From Deltaproteobacteria bacterium RIFOXYD12_FULL_50_9 (GTDB lineage: Bacteria > Desulfobacterota > Desulfobulbia > Desulfobulbales > CALZHT01), in contig MGTA01000067.1 in NCBI GenBank assembly GCA_001799225.1, positions 1,255-7,676 on the forward strand: a stretch of DNA of 6,422 nt, in the 5' to 3' direction. Below the pieces are notes generated by a model. It was not told where the DNA came from, made no database searches, and saw only the letters and a program-made list of their open reading frames with translations. Below, one piece after another: positions 4,661 through 6,422 of the stretch. Positions within the stretch are counted from its first letter, which is position 1, and every line of letters starts with the position of its first letter. A program made the position numbers and the translations under genes.

Positions 4661-5371
4661 TTATGCCTTCTTAGTGACGCGGCGACGGGCAAAACCGGCA
4701 AGACCGGCAAGACCGGTGCCGAAGAGCAGCATGGTGGCTGGTTCCGGGACCGGTTTAAGATCACCGGCCAATGAAAGATTGTCAGTGTCAGCCACAAAAG
4801 TAAGGCTTTGGCCGGGGCCAAAATTGATGTTGTTCAAAAAATCAATGGACAAAGACCTGTAAAGATCACCGACCGGAAGAAATGCCGTCAAGGCAACTTC
4901 ATTACTATAGGTTACCGCGATATCCCACATGTTGGGGCTGGTAAGGTATAAAGTATAACCATTTGCTGAACCGGGTGTACCCGGATCGGGGACGTGAAGA
5001 GTATCAAAGACGGTATTGCCGATGCCGGCATCAATAGCAATTTTAGAAATTGCAGCACTGGTGCTGGTTAAACTCCAATTACCACCATAGGTGTCTCCAC
5101 TTTCACTCAAGGACCAACCAAGACCGGAAACACCGCCGCTGGTTGGCGATAAATCTGCCCAATATAAGGTCTGAGAACTTCCTCCTGCAAAAAACGCTGT
5201 AACTCCCATGCCATCCATCATGGCTCCATCGGTTGAGTACCCGGTCAATGCGGTGGTGGTATTAACACTCCCGGTATTAAATCCTACTGTAAAACTGGTA
5301 GCCGAAGCTATGCCGGCAACGCCTAGACTAAATAACCCAACAGCCAATCCTGCCATTAATTGCTTTTTCAT
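4661..5371 (-). CDS. PEP-CTERM sorting domain protein (secreted, exosortase substrate)
   Basis: This 236-residue protein has a clear signal peptide (MKK, then a hydrophobic stretch, cleavage after ASA at about residue 24) and a C-terminal sorting signal: VPEP at 208-211, a hydrophobic helix (about 213-227) and RRR (229-231). Exosortase (XrtA) is known to cut at such signals and release or anchor the protein at the outer surface. The middle is rich in Ser, Thr, Gly and Asn with few charges, as is common for these substrates, and resembles a beta-rich adhesin-like domain with no enzyme motif I can name. It may be a biofilm or matrix protein. The ATG at 5369-5371 has AGGAG 7 bases upstream. It is probably a single-gene transcript, with a sigma-54 promoter match upstream and a strong terminator downstream. 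Confidence 0.93.
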   Translation of the reverse strand: MKKQLMAGLAVGLFSLGVAGIASATSFTVGFNTGSVNTTTALTGYSTDGAMMDGMGVTAFFAGGSSQTLYWADLSPTSGGVSGLGWSLSESGDTYGGNWSLTSTSAAISKIAIDAGIGNTVFDTLHVPDPGTPGSANGYTLYLTSPNMWDIAVTYSNEVALTAFLPVGDLYRSLSIDFLNNINFGPGQSLTFVADTDNLSLAGDLKPVPEPATMLLFGTGLAGLAGFARRRVTKKA

Positions 5372-5378
5372 ATGTTTT

Positions 5379-5383
5379 CTCCT
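5379..5383 (-). promoter_or_regulatory. Ribosome binding site of the PEP-CTERM gene
   Basis: AGGAG on the minus strand, within TTAAGGAGAAAA, 7 bases before the ATG at 5371. It is the strongest Shine-Dalgarno in the window and fixes the start of the PEP-CTERM protein. Confidence 0.85.
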
Positions 5384-5472
5384 TAATTGTTACATTACTT
5401 AATATAAGTAAGATAATTTTCAAGATCTCTTCGCCCCTGATGAGCCACTCACAATCTGTTTGCTGGTAGTAT

Positions 5473-5488
5473 AGCACAATACGTGCCA
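5473..5488 (-). promoter_or_regulatory. Sigma-54 (-24/-12) promoter of the PEP-CTERM gene
   Basis: The minus strand reads TGGCACGTATTGTGCT against the consensus TGGCACGNNNNTTGCW. The -24 block is perfect, GG and GC are 12 bases apart as required, and only one base of the -12 block differs (G for T). Transcription would begin near 5462, giving a leader of about 90 bases. PEP-CTERM genes of XrtA systems are known to be driven by RpoN with the PrsK/PrsR two-component system. I could not identify an activator site upstream with confidence. Confidence 0.75.
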
Positions 5489-5878
5489 TGCACCCTGCTG
5501 ATCAATAATTTTTTCAGGCCATTCAAGACATAAATTAAAAATAGTAAATTATTCCAAGATATTAAGCTGTATAGATTTTCACCTGCCGCCTGGCCGGCCT
5601 AATAGTCCGCCGCTCGCTCCTCCAGGCCTTAAATATAGCCGACACAACGCCGCCGCAGCACCTTATTGTTTCGTAACAGCTTGTAATAATGGATTATTTA
5701 TAACAATATGCGCCGGTTAAAACTGCCGGACATTTAGAGAATTGCCCATCAGGGGGCAGGGGAGAGTGGCCGGATTAATGCGCTTTAGGCGGATTTGTTG
5801 TCCGTAAATCCGGAAACTAATATTTTTTTAAAACATAAACAACAAGTTACAGAGCATTTGATTTTCCGGGAAATAAGG
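5489..5878. other. Intergenic stretch with no gene seen
   Basis: Between the sigma-54 promoter and the terminator of the TPR gene I see no convincing coding frame on either strand. The only structure noted is a weak, widely spaced inverted repeat (GCCTGG 5588-5593 with CCAGGC 5622-5627) in a GC-rich patch inside otherwise AT-rich sequence. Enhancer sites for a sigma-54 activator would be expected here but none could be picked out. Confidence 0.5.
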
Positions 5879-5880
5879 AA

Positions 5881-5911
5881 ACCCCCGAGATTTCCGAAAA
5901 ACCTCGGGGGT
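5881..5911 (-). terminator. Rho-independent terminator after the TPR gene
   Basis: A perfect 9-bp stem ACCCCCGAG (5881-5889) with CTCGGGGGT (5903-5911) starts 5 bases beyond the TPR stop codon. On the minus strand it is followed by TTTCCTTATTT, a broken T-rich tail. The 13-base loop may pair further inside. Confidence 0.75.
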
Positions 5912-5916
5912 ATTCT

Positions 5917-6422
5917 TTACTTGCCGGCGGCAATCGCATCAATAAGCTCTTTGGCCTGCTTTGCTTCCGGGAAATCCTTCTTCAAAGATAACGCCTTCTG
6001 CAAGACCTCTTTGGCCATTGACTTATTGCCGGTCTTGTATAATGCCTGAGCCAGATGATAATGGATTGTCGGGTTATCATCCTGCTTCTCGGCCGCAAAT
6101 CGAAATTGCGAGAGTGCCATGGCATAAGATTCCCGTTTGAAATGGACCCAGCCTACCGTATCGGCAACCCCGGGATCTTCCGGAGCCCCCTCCTTGGCTA
6201 AGAGAGCTAGCCTGAGCGCCTCACCCAGGTCCCCGCCATGCTCTGCATAATACCAGGCCAGATTGTTGATGGCCGGGACGAACTTGGGATTTTTTTCAAG
6301 AATCTTCTTGTAGTTCTCAACAGCCTTCTCAGACTGACCCTGAGCCTCCTGCAGTACAGCCAACTCCATCCGCAGGCCGGCAAGATCAGGCTTCTCTTTC
6401 AAGACGATCTCGTACTGCTGAA
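5917..6422 (-). CDS. TPR-repeat protein, C-terminal part (PrsT-like, XrtA/PEP-CTERM system)
   Basis: This is the last 168 or so residues of a larger protein; the frame stays open to the window edge (QQYEIVLKEK), and the TTG at 6400-6402 is an internal leucine, not a start. At least four tetratricopeptide repeats are visible, with typical W/L-G-Y-A-P spacing: AVENYKKILEKNPKFVPAIN, LAWYYAEHGGDLGEALRLAL, VGWVHFKRESYAMALSQFRF, then YHLAQALYKTGNKSMAKEVL. The protein ends AAGK. TPR domains bind partner proteins. The large lipoprotein PrsT of exosortase loci has this repeat style, and the neighbouring PEP-CTERM gene supports that identity, but the N-terminal lipobox is outside the window. It is followed by its own terminator. 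Confidence 0.8.
   Translation of the reverse strand, partial: QQYEIVLKEKPDLAGLRMELAVLQEAQGQSEKAVENYKKILEKNPKFVPAINNLAWYYAEHGGDLGEALRLALLAKEGAPEDPGVADTVGWVHFKRESYAMALSQFRFAAEKQDDNPTIHYHLAQALYKTGNKSMAKEVLQKALSLKKDFPEAKQAKELIDAIAAGK

Noticed and set aside
5588..5627. GCCTGG...CCAGGC inverted repeat as an RNA structure or activator site
   Set aside because: Only 6 bp of stem with a 28-base gap; such a match is expected by chance in a GC-rich patch.
5767..5782. Plus-strand TGGCCGGATTAATGCG as a sigma-54 promoter
   Set aside because: The -24 and -12 blocks each have several mismatches, and it would drive transcription into the end of the opposing TPR gene.
5795..6049. Plus-strand 84-residue frame at the TPR gene end
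   Set aside because: It crosses the terminator hairpin and is antisense to the TPR gene; no ribosome binding site or known motif.

Overview
The window looks like part of a Gram-negative genome of moderate GC, most likely a deltaproteobacterium (Desulfobacterota); this placement is inferred from gene content, not proven. All recognisable genes lie on the minus strand. They belong to the XrtA-type exosortase / PEP-CTERM exopolysaccharide system: the C-terminal part of a PrsT-like TPR protein (5917-6422, running off the window), a small secreted PEP-CTERM protein (4661-5371), a polyprenyl glycosylphosphotransferase of the EpsB_2 type that would start sugar-chain assembly (3006-4388), and a DUF3473-type polysaccharide deacetylase (1005-1823). 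The exosortase, the prsK/prsR regulators and the other glycosyltransferases are not in this window. A good sigma-54 promoter match sits about 100 bases upstream of the PEP-CTERM gene, which agrees with the known RpoN/PrsR control of such genes.

A HepT/MntA-type HEPN-nucleotidyltransferase toxin-antitoxin pair (2236-2969, 4-base overlap) lies between the sugar transferase and the deacetylase, in the same direction and tightly packed.

The left third carries two related insertions. The longer (85-920, 836 bp) encodes a complete IS200-like Y1 (RAYT-type) HUH transposase between oppositely oriented clusters of short perfect hairpins. The shorter (1839-2233, 395 bp) is the same element with nearly the whole transposase gene deleted. 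Both have about 26-27 bp imperfect terminal inverted repeats beginning CAGYGTTGTCCGGTTA or close to it, and both are bounded by perfect 9-bp direct repeats (TCAAAAACT and ATTCAATCC). Terminal inverted repeats and 9-bp duplications are not the way Y1 enzymes insert. The units therefore look like MITE-type passengers of an unseen DDE transposase that carry a RAYT and its palindromes inside.

The short copy landed exactly at the hepT stop / deacetylase start junction. It rebuilt the stop codon in the duplicated target and left a transposase-derived reading frame that ends 3 bases before the deacetylase TTG start. The long copy interrupts an unidentified open frame at the left edge. Rho-independent terminators follow the PEP-CTERM gene and the TPR gene. 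A possible 38-codon ORF precedes the sugar transferase. The 545-base gap at 5372-5916 holds the sigma-54 promoter, the ribosome binding site and a terminator, with nothing else convincing.
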